Program-made: the position numbers and the translations under genes | DNA from: Spinacia oleracea | Taxonomy: Eukaryota > Streptophyta > Magnoliopsida > Caryophyllales > Amaranthaceae | Length of the DNA: 64,000 nucleotides | Reading direction: 5' to 3' | NCBI RefSeq assembly: GCF_020520425.1 | Contig: NC_079491.1 | Span: 5,753,143-5,817,142 of the forward strand | Shown: piece by piece, positions 1 through 11,905 of the stretch | Position numbering within the stretch: the stretch's first letter is position 1 | Layout of the letters: each line of letters opens with the position of its first letter | The notes under the pieces: generated by a model | Seen by the model: only the letters and a program-made list of their open reading frames with translations | What the model was told of the DNA's origin: nothing | Databases searched by the model: none

Positions 1-76
1 CAAATTAATTAATTTTATCACAGACATTAACTTTCTCGATCTAATATACGTATTCCCATGAAAATGATACCTATGG

Positions 77-975
77 TAGGGGTGCAAGTGAGCCGAGACT
101 CTCAATAAACTACTTGAGTTCGAGCTCGTTTAAACCTCGTTCATGTTTGTTCATTTATTAAACGAGCCGAGCTTGAACAACTTTTGCAGCTCGCTTAATA
201 AACGAGCTTGAACATGAACATATGTATGCTCGTTTATTTAAGTTCATGAACAAATCTTTTTTATTAATGTTCGTGAACAACTCGCGTTCACTTATATTCA
301 TGAACAACTCGTTTATTAATGTTCGTGAACAAGCTCATCTAGTTATGTTATGTATCATATTTAACATATAAACATTTTTTAAATATAGATAAAAATCATG
401 TTTTTGACTTTTGACATGCATAATAGAATAAAAATATTTCAAAATAAAATTTTAATTGCTAAATTAGTGCTCTTTCTAAATCATGTTTGGAGGGAATCAA
501 ATTTTATACGATTATCTCCAGTTCTTTATATCTCATACTCTTCTTTTCTTTAAAAAGTTTCACAGAATTTATAAAACATTCAAAACCCCAAACTCCAAAC
601 CCTAAAAGCGTGATATTCACTATAAGTTTGTTTATCAAATAAAGTAATATACTTTAATCTTTATTACGAAGTATTAGATATGATTATAACTTGTGACATT
701 TTCAATTGGTTAAACCCTAAAGCGCAAAGCTCGTATAAGAAAGCTCGCTCGATCATGAAAAAAGCTCGTTTATAAACCCGGCTTGATTAATAAATGAGCC
801 GTTCACAAACAGTTCGAGAACAAAAAATCTCTTAAACGAACCGAGCTTGAACAGATTTTTGAGCTTGGTTGAAAGCCCGGGCTCAGGCTCAAGCTCGTAT
901 AAGTTGAATGAACATGAACATGAACATGAACAAGGTAATACTCGGTTCGGTTCAGCTCGGCTCATTTGCACCCCT
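77..975. mobile_element. non-autonomous hAT element (899 bp)
   Basis: The ends form imperfect terminal inverted repeats: the left end reads TAGGGGTGCAAGTGAG and the right end, reversed, reads AGGGGTGCAAATGAG. The 8-bp ACCTATGG lies directly on both sides (69-76 and 976-983), the duplication length typical of hAT transposons. The interior is full of short AACGAGC/TGTTCATGAAC repeats and has no transposase-like frame, so the element must have been mobilised in trans. The short open frames in it are chance products of the repeats. Confidence 0.85.
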
Positions 976-1374
976 ACCTATGGGCTATGGTGCTGGTATT
1001 ATGAGATGAGAATTGAGGGGGCACAAAATGATTGCCATTAATAAAAAAAAATGAGGAGAATTGTTAGTAAGAGTAACTTTGTAAATTCATTATTTATTTT
1101 CTCTAATCCGCGAATTCTCATTCCCACGTACCAAACACACGTACCTTTAATTTATTTTATCTCGTCGTTTGACATGCAACTTTCACCTTCTCTTTCTCTC
1201 ATTGAACACTCAACAATTCAAAGATCACGGTTCTTACCAAACACTGACCTTTTACATTCACTTGCCGTTTATAAAAGTCCAATACTCACGATAGTGTCAA
1301 CAAAACAAACCGATTATAATAAAATACTAGTTTAGTTCAATAATAATAATGTATACATATATTTAATATTTATA

Positions 1375-1808
1375 CTAGATTAAATCCCGTGCACGTACGG
1401 ATTTTGATAAAAATTTTCACAAAATAATTAATAGAATATCTCTCAAACTACTGCATATTTATAACACTTTTAACATACTCGTTTAAATTTATTCATCTAA
1501 TAATGCATATTTAAAATGCTAATATGGTAATGTGACCAAAATATGGAGTGGTATATTTCCATTAGTAATATAGCGATTTGACTAAAATATTACCAATTTA
1601 GAATAATTATTATTACGTCGTATCTATTATTGCCATAATTTGTAAACTAAATTTTGTTTACATACCTAAATAATTTATAAAAAAGGTAGAGAATAAAAAT
1701 AAAATAAAACAAATACACTTTTTTGGGAAAGAGTTTTTGACGGGAAAAAATCGCACCAGGAATTGACATGTGGCATTCCTGGTGTCTCTTTTAGTATATA
1801 GTAATAGA
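1375..1808 (-). mobile_element. non-autonomous Helitron (434 bp)
   Basis: Read on the minus strand it starts TCTATTACTATATAC and ends with a short GC-rich hairpin (CCGTACGTGCACGG) followed by an AT spacer and CTAG. It sits exactly between a host A (1374) and T (1809) with no target duplication. TC start, 3' hairpin, CTRR end and A/T target are the Helitron hallmarks. No Rep/helicase coding is present. Confidence 0.8.
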
Positions 1809-3890
1809 TTCCGATAATCATAGATAGTCTCATGGATAACCTAAAGAACTAAAAGATATGCATACGAAACCAAAAACCATAAATAAAAGAGGGAGTTGAA
1901 TAGGTATATAAATGATAAATCTATATATCTATATATAGATATAGCTAAAACGGATACAATCTTATGTCAAAAAAAAAAAAAAAAAACGGATAATCCAAAC
2001 TCAAAAATCAAATCAAGAAATATCCAAACAAAAATTTAGGGAAACAAAACTAAATCATCAATATATAAGTAATTAATTAGCATACATAAGTAATTAATAA
2101 TGAGTAAATTCATGTTCACCAAAAAAAATTGATTAGATTCATAATTCGGACCAAGAGTGCTTAATTCCCCTTGCATTTAGATTCATCATCCATAGATCAT
2201 CATCTTCTTCGTCATTGATTCGTCGTGATTACAACAAACTTATGATGATGGTGATGAACACTTCTACACATTTCTTCATCAAGGAGCATTTTTTGTGAGG
2301 GTGCAATGTAGCAAAATAAAATAAAATTTTTTTTTTTTTTTTTTTTTTTTGAAGGAATATACTCATATAGCAAATATAGAAGTTCCAAGATAGAATGACA
2401 AACATATGATATGAGTGCATTATTTATATAGGAACCAAAATCATTAAAAGGGGAAAGAAAAGGGTTAATAATATTTTTATTTTACTTTTTTTGAAGGGGA
2501 AAAGGGTTAATAATATTTAAGGATTTTAAGCATGTAGTAAAAATAAAATAAAAAAGAAATATTGTGGAGCACGCATAAAAATAAACAGCCCTCCCCACAA
2601 ATTCTTCCGCATGCAAAAAAAAATTCACTTTTTTCCCACTTAATTTGAAAAAAGGGGTTAGAAATTAATCTGAAAGGGATCGATGTAAACAGTGGAAGTT
2701 TTTTTAAAGGGATGGTGCCCTAAAGCTGGAACTATCCTTAAAATTAAAGGGACTTTATTTGATACAATTGGGGTTTTTAATCTTTTGATTTGATTCTTGA
2801 TTGTATCCATTTTGCTTTTGGTCGGTTCCTTGTTACATAAATATTGTTCTACTTTTTCCATCTTAATGTTTATGGAGTACTTGCTTATTGAACCATAATT
2901 TTTTTTTTTTTTTTTTTTTTTTGGTGTTTATTGAGGATTTGAGGACCATATTTTATTGCTCTAAAGAAAGTTTTTTAAAAAAAGAATGCAACGTGCATGA
3001 GTTTTGATACAAATTTGAAAAGAGGATGCTATTGAAAAATATATTAGAGTAATAAGGTTAGCATCGGAGGAAAGATAACTGGTTAATTTTTCAATTTTCG
3101 GCCCGACTCGATTTAAAACATTTTAAAACTGGTTTTAGACTGTGTAGGTTTATAATTAGAAAAATGTGCATGCTATATTAAAAAATAAAATCTTTCATAT
3201 GTTGCACAATTAATATATAATTTACTATATTGTGAAATATTTTGCATAAAGATTTAAATACTTAAGGACTTGCACATTGCCTTTTCTTAATTTTTATCCA
3301 TTTTGTTATGGATACATTTTAGAAACAATTGTACGTCGTTAAAAGTTGTAGGCACAGAAAAATTGTTAATGCGTCAATTTGGAAATTTAAGTTTGTTAGT
3401 TGCATACTTAAGTTTGTGTTTACAAATGCTTCATAATAAGATCGTAATGAATTTTTTATTTACCGAAGTTTGTTGTTTAATGCTATATACATATCACTGC
3501 ATATTTAAAAATACGTTATTGTAGGACATTATTTTAAACTCGCCTCACTTTTTTTCGTTACTTAGGTAAGGAGAAGGTTCTTACTGAGCCAACACCTCTT
3601 GCAAATATATTTCCCCAACAACCCTTAGTCAATTTTTGTACCATGAGCCATGACTGTAAAATCACGATCGAGGTTAGTCCTTAACTATTGGGCCATGCTT
3701 TGCTTGGTAGTTCACCTCACTAGCTAGGAATTAGCTTGCACTAGTGTAAGTGTGTAAAAGACTAGAGTGGCCAACATCAAGCATGCATTGCACTAGTACT
3801 TGTCATTTACCAATTTAAGTGAATTCCTCGTACTAAATTTAGTAAAGTTCATTCACTCCCCTTGCAAAACAAAAGATGTCCCCTCTCGTT
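1809..3890. other. AT-rich intergenic DNA
   Basis: No gene is supported here. It contains several long A or T homopolymers (near 1970, 2330 and 2905), a TA-rich simple repeat near 1925, and scattered short frames with no recognisable protein. Confidence 0.6.
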
Positions 3891-3894
3891 TATG

Positions 3895-4040
3895 ATGAAA
3901 AGAATTGACACTATAACCTATAACAACTACAAATTGACACTATAACCTATAACAACTAACCAATTAACTAACAATTGACACCATAACCTAAAACAACTAA
4001 CAAATTGATACTATAATCTATAACAACTAATAATTGACAT
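3895..4040 (+). repeat. short tandem repeat (about 5 units of ~30 bp)
   Basis: The unit reads AATTGACACTATAACC followed by TATAACAACTA, and recurs about five times with drift (for example 'gacaccataacctaaaac'). It is a small minisatellite with no coding potential. Confidence 0.8.
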
Positions 4041-4734
4041 AACATAAATTTTAAACTCGGGATATCGGTTATAAGTACCACAAACAATTATTTGCCAAAA
4101 AAGAGTACTGCGTATAATAGTATTATTTTATTTTTTATTTGTTATCAGCAAAAGGGGATATAAATAACAAATTGGAGAGTGCAAATTCAAACTTGTGAAT
4201 TTGTATACAAACCTTCAATTATAACTCTAATCATGCAGTAATAAATCAGGAAAAAACTGGCAAAAATAACAAATTTCACCGCAGAGTAATTTTTAATTTT
4301 GATTTGGGATATTGGTGTATTACCCATGAATCCATGATACATTGTGACACCATCTTCGAGTGAGTGATAACTGATGAGTAGTAAAGCAACTGGTGTTCCT
4401 TTAATTTTTCTTGAACGGTCCGATTATGAAGAACCAACCATATAATAAATCAAAACCTTTTTTTGAGTTAAAGATAATAATTAGCATATCATGGCTTCAG
4501 TTGACGACAATTAGCTAAAAGTTTAAAACTCATGATTTTGGAGTAAATTACAAAATATGACTAAATTTGTCAAAAAGGTCCAAAAAAATCGAATAAAGAC
4601 CATTGCCGTTAAAAGTGGGGACAGATTGAACAATGCATCATTGTTTAATTAATTTTCATCCTAAGTTAATATGATTAATTTGTCATTTTCTTCTATTGGA
4701 GTTATGTTTGACAAAAAGAAAATCAAGCTATTAA

Positions 4735-5005
4735 GGCTCAATTTGTTTAAAGGGAATATTTTAATCGGGAAATAATCAAAGGGAAATAGTTTTCGTTTGA
4801 TTGTTTTCTTACAAGAAAAATTATAAAAAAAAAAGAACATAGAAGTGGAAACGAGAGATAAATAAGGGGAAAAAAGTCGTTTTTTCCACATGGAGAGTAG
4901 TTTTCACCTTTGAGAAACTAATTGTTTTCCTCCCTTAATAAAAAAAAGAAGGAAAATGAAAAATTAATTTTCGCAAAAATATTTTTCGTCAAAACAAACG
5001 GAGTC
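4735..5005. mobile_element. Tourist-like MITE (271 bp)
   Basis: The ends GGCTCAATTTGTTT and, reversed, GACTCCGTTTGTTT form imperfect inverted repeats. TAA lies on both sides (4732-4734, 5006-5008), as in PIF/Harbinger-type insertions. There is no coding region. Confidence 0.65.
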
Positions 5006-5267
5006 TAAGTATTACTTTTTCTATCTTTTTTTAAATAATGAAAATTTATGTTGACTCCAGCCTCTCACTAATTATTCTTTTTTGTAATTTTAATTGTTTA
5101 TGAAGGTTCATGGGCCAATAACATGGATGGGTCCATAAGGTGGAGTGATTTTAGGGGAAATCAGAAAAGAAAATGATCAAAATTCAAAAATAAAAAAGTG
5201 TGGTTATTTTAAGGGTGAACGGCGTGAAAGTTGATACAGAGTAAGAGAGAGTTACATCTATTATTTA

Positions 5268-5601
5268 CTAGTTTATATGCATGCGATGCGTGCGAATATA
5301 AGAAACAGAATTGTGTTATTACATTTAAACCTGAAATAACAGGTAAAAATATACGAAGTAATATAAATGTGATGCGTGCGAATATAAGAAACATATAAGT
5401 TAAACATATTGATTAAAATTGTAAGGATTTATTTAAGGGGCTAGATTGATTAAAATGCTGCTTTGGGTTTTTCCTATTGGGTAGGTTGTCATTATATTCT
5501 CTATTCTATGAGCTAGTGTGTGTGTTATTTTATTAATTCAAGGGAAACACCAAAAGTGAATTTACTAAAATAACTTCAACTCTTCACTTATATAATAGAG
5601 A
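5268..5601 (-). mobile_element. non-autonomous Helitron (334 bp)
   Basis: On the minus strand it begins TCTCTATTATATAAG and ends with a hairpin around GCACGCATCGCATGC then CTAG. It is inserted between A5267 and T5602 with no duplication. The 3' hairpin segment is partly repeated inside near 5370. It belongs to the same broad class as the elements at 1375, 8169 and 50646. Confidence 0.75.
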
Positions 5602-5629
5602 TAGTTATAAGGAAAGTTATGAACACTTA

Positions 5630-5879
5630 GACTCCGTCTGGTAAGGCATAAAACATTTTGTGAGAAAATAGTTTTTTCTGTTTTCAATTTTACATTGTTT
5701 GATTTGCAAAGCAATGTAAAACCATTTTCCCTATGAGTAAAATTGCCCTTCCAGTGATGGAAAATAATTTCCCTTTCAAAATGAACGGATAATTAATTTG
5801 GAATTGTGTTTTCCATTGTAAATTATTTTCCATGAAAATTATTTTATACAGAAAATGTTTTACCCAATCAAATAAAGCC
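5630..5879. mobile_element. Tourist-like MITE (250 bp)
   Basis: The ends GACTCCGTCTGGTAAGGC and, reversed, GGCTTTATTTGATTGGGT form weak inverted repeats. Flanking trinucleotides are TTA and TGA. The interior 'aaaacattttg...tttgcaaagcaatgtaaaac' recurs in a truncated copy near 29.6 kb and in related form near 46.3 kb. Confidence 0.6.
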
Positions 5880-6132
5880 TGAATGAAAACTAGTTGTCAT
5901 TTATATAGAGTTCAACCAAATAAAATAGTTAGTTGTCATTTACAAAGACACGAGTATTGTAAATTGCAGTCATGGAGTGTGCATTTACGTCCAGATTGTC
6001 AAAGTCTCTATCTTTCTTACTCTATTTTATTATTGTTAATAGTGTCTATGAGCTAATGTATCTTGAATCTAATCTTCCCTTATGATGACTGATCTACGTA
6101 GTACTGTACTAGGAGTACTTGGTTTTATTTTA

Positions 6133-7468
6133 GGAAAAATTACTTTAAATAATCCAACCTTTCAACGATTTTCCATTAATAATCCAACCTTTAGATTATT
6201 ATCTAATAATCCAATCTTTGTACCCCATTAACTTTTATTGCACCCAACCGGTCACCAACCTAATACAGCAGGTAACTAAGACACGTGTCATGCAACCATT
6301 CGTTATAAAAAAAATTAAATACTTTTTTTTTCTTTTGTCTCTTTTATTAATTCCTCCTTCTTCCAGAGGAGGCATGCCCCCCTCCTCTATGTCCTCCTCC
6401 CTCTACTGTCATCCTTACTCAAATTCCACCACCATTATCATCATTTTCCTCATTTCTCCACCGCCCCAAAATCCCCTCTTTGTCCTCCTTCCTCCATTGC
6501 CTCCTTACCCACTCCCACCACCATTGGCATCATCATCAATTGATCATCAAAATCAACAAATTCATCAAAATCATCAACAAATCATCAAAATAACCCTAAT
6601 TTTGAAAAATAACTCAAATTTTCACTCTTCTTTTCTCACCCACATCCACATAAGAATATATTCTAATTAATATTCTATCATTGTTGACAACCGAAACCCA
6701 CAAGAAAACTAACAATAAAATCAGCCTGGTATCCATCTCTGCCATTACCGCAACAACAAAGAAGACCATCAAAACTACCACCGATGCCGACCAATACCTC
6801 CAACCCAAAATACATACACTACTTTTTTTTCAATTTAATTTTATTGAATGTGAGTTTTGATTTCTTATCCAGGTTGTAAAACATGATTAATTTGATAGAA
6901 ATTACACGTCAAATACTCGAATTCATGCCTAAATGAGAAGAAGAATTGTTTAAAATTTGCCCCAAATTGGTTGAACAATAACCCTAACTTTTCTCCCAAA
7001 TTGGTTGAACAATAACCCTAACTTTTCCCCCAAATTGATTTTATTGGTGCTTGTGTGAATCTGACTCCGAGTAGTTGTTGGCTTGTACGAATCCGGATTT
7101 ATTTGAAAGGGCGACGACGATAGTTCAAATTGCCGTTGGTGGTAGGCTGGTAGCTATCAACGAGTGTTCTGGTGAAACTGATCATGTGGGGGAAGACTAA
7201 TAAAAGAGACCAAGGAAAGAGAGGGGAGGAGTGTGATTTTTATTTTTTTTAAAGCAACAATTATACTGTATTTCAATAAAAGTTTTTTATTATTTTTTAT
7301 TATTTATTATTTTTATATATGTAGGATGACCTTCGTAACAGGAAAACGGTAATTTGGGTGCAATAAAAGTTAAATGGGTACAAAGGTTAGATTATTAGAA
7401 AATAATTAAAATGTTGGATTATTAATGGAAAATCGACAAAAGGTTGGATTATTTAAAATAATTTTTCC
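6133..7468. mobile_element. Mutator-like element with 114-bp inverted ends (1336 bp)
   Basis: Positions 6133-6246 and 7355-7468 are near-identical inverted repeats starting GGAAAAATTA and running to TATTGCACCCA. The 9-bp TTTATTTTA is duplicated on both sides (6124-6132, 7469-7477), the size typical of MULEs. The interior has no transposase; it holds a Pro/Ser/His-rich 150-codon frame (6218-6670) and TCC/CAT-rich DNA that could be captured host sequence (Pack-MULE), but I recognise no donor gene. Confidence 0.85.
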
Positions 7469-7835
7469 TTTATTTTATTTTAATTTTAATTTCCATAAAA
7501 CAAAAGGTGGGTAATCGATGGTGATCATCCCTCAAGCAACTTAGTATTCCCATAAATTTGATTAAATAATTTATTTTCCATAAATTTAGAACAAATGGGA
7601 ACTTCTAATAAATTTACACACGTACACATTACAAACTAAAATAACAATAAAGGTTTTTAAACACCATTACACCTATTACAATAACACAAACTAAACACAA
7701 AACCTACCTAGACTTCGAAGCAAAGGGTAGCAAACGCTTTTTGTTTCAACCTTTGATTGTAGACAAAACTCTGTTTACACAAGATACATTACACTATCAT
7801 CACAAGATTTTTTATTTTTTTTTCTTATTTTTTTT

Positions 7836-7878
7836 TAGAAAGATAAAACAAAGTTAGGGTGGCCTTCTCTCAAGGTTG
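7836..7878. repeat. left arm of LINE inverted repeat
   Basis: TTTAGAAAGATAAAAC through the end of the LINE frame matches, in inverse, 10990-11032 with about two mismatches over ~43 bp. Each arm ends outward in a homopolymer: T on the left, A on the right. Confidence 0.8.
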
Positions 7879-8168
7879 TACCCTAACTTATCAAAAGATA
7901 TAAAATAAGAAAATTTACTATCTACATATGGGTCAATGTCTTGATGGGTCTGGATATTGTGACCTATTGCGGTAGCGTAGTCTGTTGCGCGATTGGCTTC
8001 TCTATAAATATGGCGCAAGGAAGAAGTCTCAAAATGTTCTAAAAGTTGGGTGACATCTTTCATTAACATCTGAATCTTCCATGGGCATTGGGCTTGACCT
8101 TGTAATATATTAATTAATGATCAATAAGTTATCACCTTCTATAAAAATGTGACGAATGTTATGATCAA
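7854..8168 (-). pseudogene. LINE RNase H domain, C-terminal part
   Basis: The minus-strand frame contains HIYREANRATDYA, the typical C-terminal motif of plant LINE RNase H domains (Asp-containing 'REANR.AD'), and ends NLERRPP-stop inside the LINE 3' end. It continues upstream as IDHNIRHIFIEGDNLL to 8168, where the Helitron starts. The matching upstream half resumes at 9863 in the same frame. Confidence 0.75.
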
Positions 8169-9077
8169 CTAGTTTTTGGGCCCGTTCGACGAACGGCCTG
8201 GTTATATGTTGGTCGGGTAATGAAATTTAGAAGTTATGTTGTTCTCAAGTAGGTGTTACAAGGTGTTTAAACTAAAATGACAATAATTAAAACTTTAATT
8301 TATGAAGTCTTGTATTTTTAATCATTACATTTTTCTGCTTATGTTCATCTTCTCTGAAAAAGTAGATCCACTTTAAATCACTTATTACCACCAATAACAT
8401 ATCATTTGTACAAAGACCAACAAATTTGCAACTGTTACAGTTTACGACTATACTCATGTTATCCAATTAAAGGAAAGACTTAACAAAGTCTAACTATTTA
8501 ACTATACTGACAAAACTTTTCTTGTAGGAGAACTAAAACTAATTGTAAGTTCCCCTAACAACAAAAATATACAAATAAAATCCACCTAAAAGTCTCAAAA
8601 TGTCGATGCCGATGCCGATTTACCCACCTTTAATCATTTGCATGGAAACCATACATTATAAGATTATCCTTCTCTGCAAAATGAATTGCAACTAATAAAG
8701 CAAGAAAAATAAACAACATACTTCCAATGTGCTTGAGAAAAATCAAGAACAACGTGCTTAGAGAGAGATAGGGGGGGGGGGAGGTGGTATTACAGCTTGA
8801 ATTGCATACATGAAAATAAACAATAGAAATGTTGAATTAAAGCACCATATAATCTCCTACCGTTTCAAAACGGATCAGTTAAAAAGTCTATTAGTGAGGT
8901 TAAATTTTGAATTAATGCTACAGGAGAAGGGGAGAAGATTTGGGGATTGAATTAAATTGACATTGAAAATAATTAATCTTGGAGAGTTAATGGGAAGGTG
9001 AAGAAGAATGGGGAAGATGAAGTAGGGGACGATAGTTTAGGCATAATCAATTTGAGTATCGATGCTAACTTTTGGTA

Positions 9078-9378
9078 ATCCCTTCGTCCCGTTTTTGTAG
9101 TCCTGATTCTATTTTAAGCGTCCCAAAATTATAATCATGTTTCTATTTCTGGCCATCAAGTTTTCCACTTTCCCTTGTACTATATTAATTAAAAATGCAC
9201 TGAAAACCCAGCACATCTTCTCTATGTACTATATTCCTTTATCCATGTATTATATTTTACTTTCTCATACAAATCAATTATCAATGAACTATATTCTAAA
9301 TTTCCGTGTACTATATTACACTTTTCTTAAAACCCGTGTTTTTAGTCAAATAATTCTATAAATATGGGATGGATGCAG
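9078..9378. mobile_element. Stowaway (mariner-type) MITE (301 bp)
   Basis: The ends read ATCCCTTCGTCCCG and, reversed, CTGCATCCATCCCA, the common 'CTCCNTCCGTCCC' plant mariner end, flanked by TA on each side (9076-9077, 9379-9380). It is nested in the Helitron. Confidence 0.65.
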
Positions 9379-9862
9379 TACAATTCTAGTAAATTAAAGA
9401 GACGGAGATTAGTAGTATACTACGTAATAACTAATGACAATAAAGTAGATTAATGAATGACCATTATTTTTTTTTAACAAAAAGTAAATAGAAAGATTAA
9501 TAAGATAGAGACATGTGTCATCAAAAGAGTATTGCTTATGTGCCATTGAAATGGTGATGGTTATGCTTTTTAAATACTAGGTATTGATATTATACTTTTC
9601 TTAAAACCCGTATTTTTAGTCAAATAATACTATAAATATGGGATGGATGCAGTACAATTCTAGTAAATTAAAGAGACAGAGATTAATAGTATACTACGTA
9701 ATAACTAATGACAATAAAGTAGATTAATGAATGACCATTATTTTTTTTATAACAAAAAGTAAATAGAAAGATTAATAAGATTGAGACACGTGTCATCAAA
9801 ATAGTATTGCTTATGTGTCATTGCAATGGTGATGGTTATCCTTTTTAAATACTAGGTATTGA
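9315..9862 (+). repeat. tandem duplication of the Helitron 5' end
   Basis: Two ~273-275 bp copies (9315-9587 and 9588-9862) are nearly identical. Each begins ATTA(C/T)ACTTTTC, contains the right part of the Stowaway element, and ends AAATACTAGGTATTGA, the Helitron's 5' end (reversed). The duplication therefore arose after the Stowaway insertion. Confidence 0.9.
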
Positions 9863-10989
9863 TAGCTAATAGGAGGCCGTTACGAAGAGCCATAGCTTCC
9901 GCAAGGAGAGGAGAAGAAGTTCCCAGATTGTAGGATCTACTGATTGCGTTATTACCTAGGTGGTCCCGAATAACAACCCATGCTGTTCCAGAGTGGTGTC
10001 GAACTGACCCATCAAAATTGAGTTTGAGTACACCCGGAGCAGGAGGAGCTAGTCCAAGCAACACGTATACTGCGTGAAGGAGGTATAATAGCGTTGTAAT
10101 GAACGGTATCAATCGACGAATCTAGACATGTGCGCAAATTTCATTTTGTGAATATTTTGTAAGCTCTAGTGTAAATTCCCATTATTGTGACAGGAGTCTG
10201 TCGAAAAATATAGGCGTTACGCGTTTTCCAAATACTCCAAATAGGTGTGATTATCTTTCGGGTCGGGAGGGTGACATTTTGTCGTAGTTCTTGAAAAAGT
10301 GTAATAACAGAAGAAGAGCAGAGATGAGTACCAAGCCAACGAACTAAAATATTTGCATCCCAGAATTCTTTAGCTATGGGACAATGAAAAAATAAATGAT
10401 CTTGTGTTTCGATTTGAGTAACACAAAACGGGCAACAATTAGGGATACAATATGCCGATAAGATAAATTATCCCGAGTCGGGAGGCTATTGTGCAGTAAT
10501 TGCGAGACAAAAAATTTTAATTTCGGAGGAATGTCTAGCTTCCATATCCAGGAGAATTCCCACTTTGAGGGAGAAAGAAAATTATGGGCTAACCATGAAG
10601 CGGATTTAACGGTAAAATCTCCAGTGCTAGAGAAACCCCAACAGGGTTCGTCTGGTATTTCAGTGACAGGTAATGGGATACCTTTAATGGTTTGCACAAC
10701 ACCTGGTGGAAGAATCAGGGAGAGGGCTTGAATATCCCACGTGCGATCATCATTGATGAATTGATTAACTGTAAGATATAGATTTTGGATAACCGACGTA
10801 TCTAAGTTCAAATAGGTGACAAGATTAGTTGAAAAACACCAATTATCAAGCCAGAAAAGGACGTACATTTGTTTCCGATCCTATTTTCCATCTAAGTCAT
10901 TTGAGAAGGAGTGGTCGGATTTGGAGGATTTTTTTCCAAATCCAGGAGTCCTTCGTATGAGGCTTACATGTAAAAAATGTATGGTGATG
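9863..10989 (-). pseudogene. LINE reverse-transcriptase C-terminal / RNase H region
   Basis: Minus-strand coding of the LINE upstream of the Helitron. Recognisable blocks in order are WIWKKILQIRP, WKIG...FWLDNW, a zinc-binding RT region with CWGFSSTGDFTVKSA and WIWKLDIPPKLKFF, and the start of RNase H (LKLNFDGSVRHHSGTAW...RDHLGN...LLAEAMALRNGLLLA). Stops and frame changes separate these blocks, so the copy is dead. This architecture (RT, zf-RVT, RNase H) is typical of plant L1-type LINEs. Confidence 0.8.
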
Positions 10990-11055
10990 CAGCCTTGAGA
11001 GAAGGCTACCCTAACTTTGTTTTATCTTTCTAAAAAAAAAAAAAAGATTTCTTAT

Positions 11056-11894
11056 ATATATGTAATCAATTAACTAGAGAGTGATGTCAATTTTAACCTA
11101 TATACATTCGGCCATTCAGGTAGTTGTAGTAAAGGTTGATGTTGAAAACATCAAACTCGATTATTGTTGGGAAAATTGAATTGGAGCAAATCAAGGTTAG
11201 GTCTAACACCGCCCAAATGTACATTAGGAAAAAAAAAATTTGTAAAGTTTAAGTCTAGCATATGACAATCGAGTAATCGACAGTCACAGTTAATTTATTC
11301 AATAAAAATCTAAAGGGTCGAGATTTTTCTTCCAAATTGAGGTTGTGAAGTTATCTACTTATCTATGATGTATTTGTTCAATTTTTTTTTGTCATAAGAG
11401 TGTTAGAGAATAAAAAGAATCAATGTTATCATTTCTTAGTGTAAAATAATTTTGTGGATTAGTCATCGACGCCATTTTCAAAGTATAACACCATTAAAAC
11501 TCGCTTATTTTTAACTAAATAATAAAATTTTAATTCTCAAGGGTTTATTAGCACAATTGAAGGTTAAATTGTGCATCTTTTTAGACCTTCATAAAAGATC
11601 AACATTTCACACACATTTTTAAACCCAAACCCGTTCTCGCTTTCTTAGCCGTTGGTTGCCCAACAAAATATAATTTTGAAACCAAGGTGTACTGTGTATA
11701 CCGGTAAAAATTTCTGACAACCATTGTAAATGTCGAGTGGTACAACACATATTTCTCAACTAATTCAAAAAAAAATAAACCAATTTATTCTTTAAATAAA
11801 TTCTTACACTCACCATAATTTTTTCCTGGTATTTGAGAGGGTCGTAAATCCATGTGGCACAACCGTCAGAACTCCCGGGCCTGCCGACTGTCGA
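11056..11894. other. intergenic DNA with no recognised content
   Basis: AT-rich sequence between the LINE and the SINE upstream of the PPR gene. I see no gene, no repeat pair and no element ends. Confidence 0.5.
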
Positions 11895-11905
11895 GTATGA
11901 GCCAA

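Larger units (their letters stand above)
8169..9862 (-). mobile_element. non-autonomous Helitron inside the LINE (1694 bp)
   Basis: On the minus strand it starts TCAATACCTAGTATTT and ends with a strong hairpin (GGCCGTTCG/CGAACGGGCC) and CTAG. It lies between A8168 and T9863 with no duplication. Removing it joins the LINE codons ...LLLAI and DHNIRHIF... in frame, which fixes both borders independently of the end motifs. It contains a Stowaway MITE (9078-9378) and a ~274-bp tandem duplication of its 5' end. No Rep/helicase frame is present. Confidence 0.85.
7816..11043 (-). mobile_element. LINE with inverted 3' ends, split by a Helitron
   Basis: A minus-strand non-LTR retrotransposon 3' part. 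From right to left it encodes a zinc-binding/RT C-terminal region and an RNase H domain, then a T-run (its poly(A)) at 7815-7836. The right end, however, carries the same 3' end in plus orientation followed by a poly(A) at 11032-11045. A 12-bp near-perfect duplication AAGATTT(T/C)TTAT lies at 7804-7815 and 11044-11055, which points to a single insertion event (AT-rich, so some doubt remains). A 1.7-kb Helitron (8169-9862) entered later. Confidence 0.7.

Noticed and set aside
6218-6670. 150-aa protein-coding gene
   Set aside because: The frame starts in the MULE's inverted end and is low-complexity (Pro, Ser, His, Gln); there is no recognisable domain.
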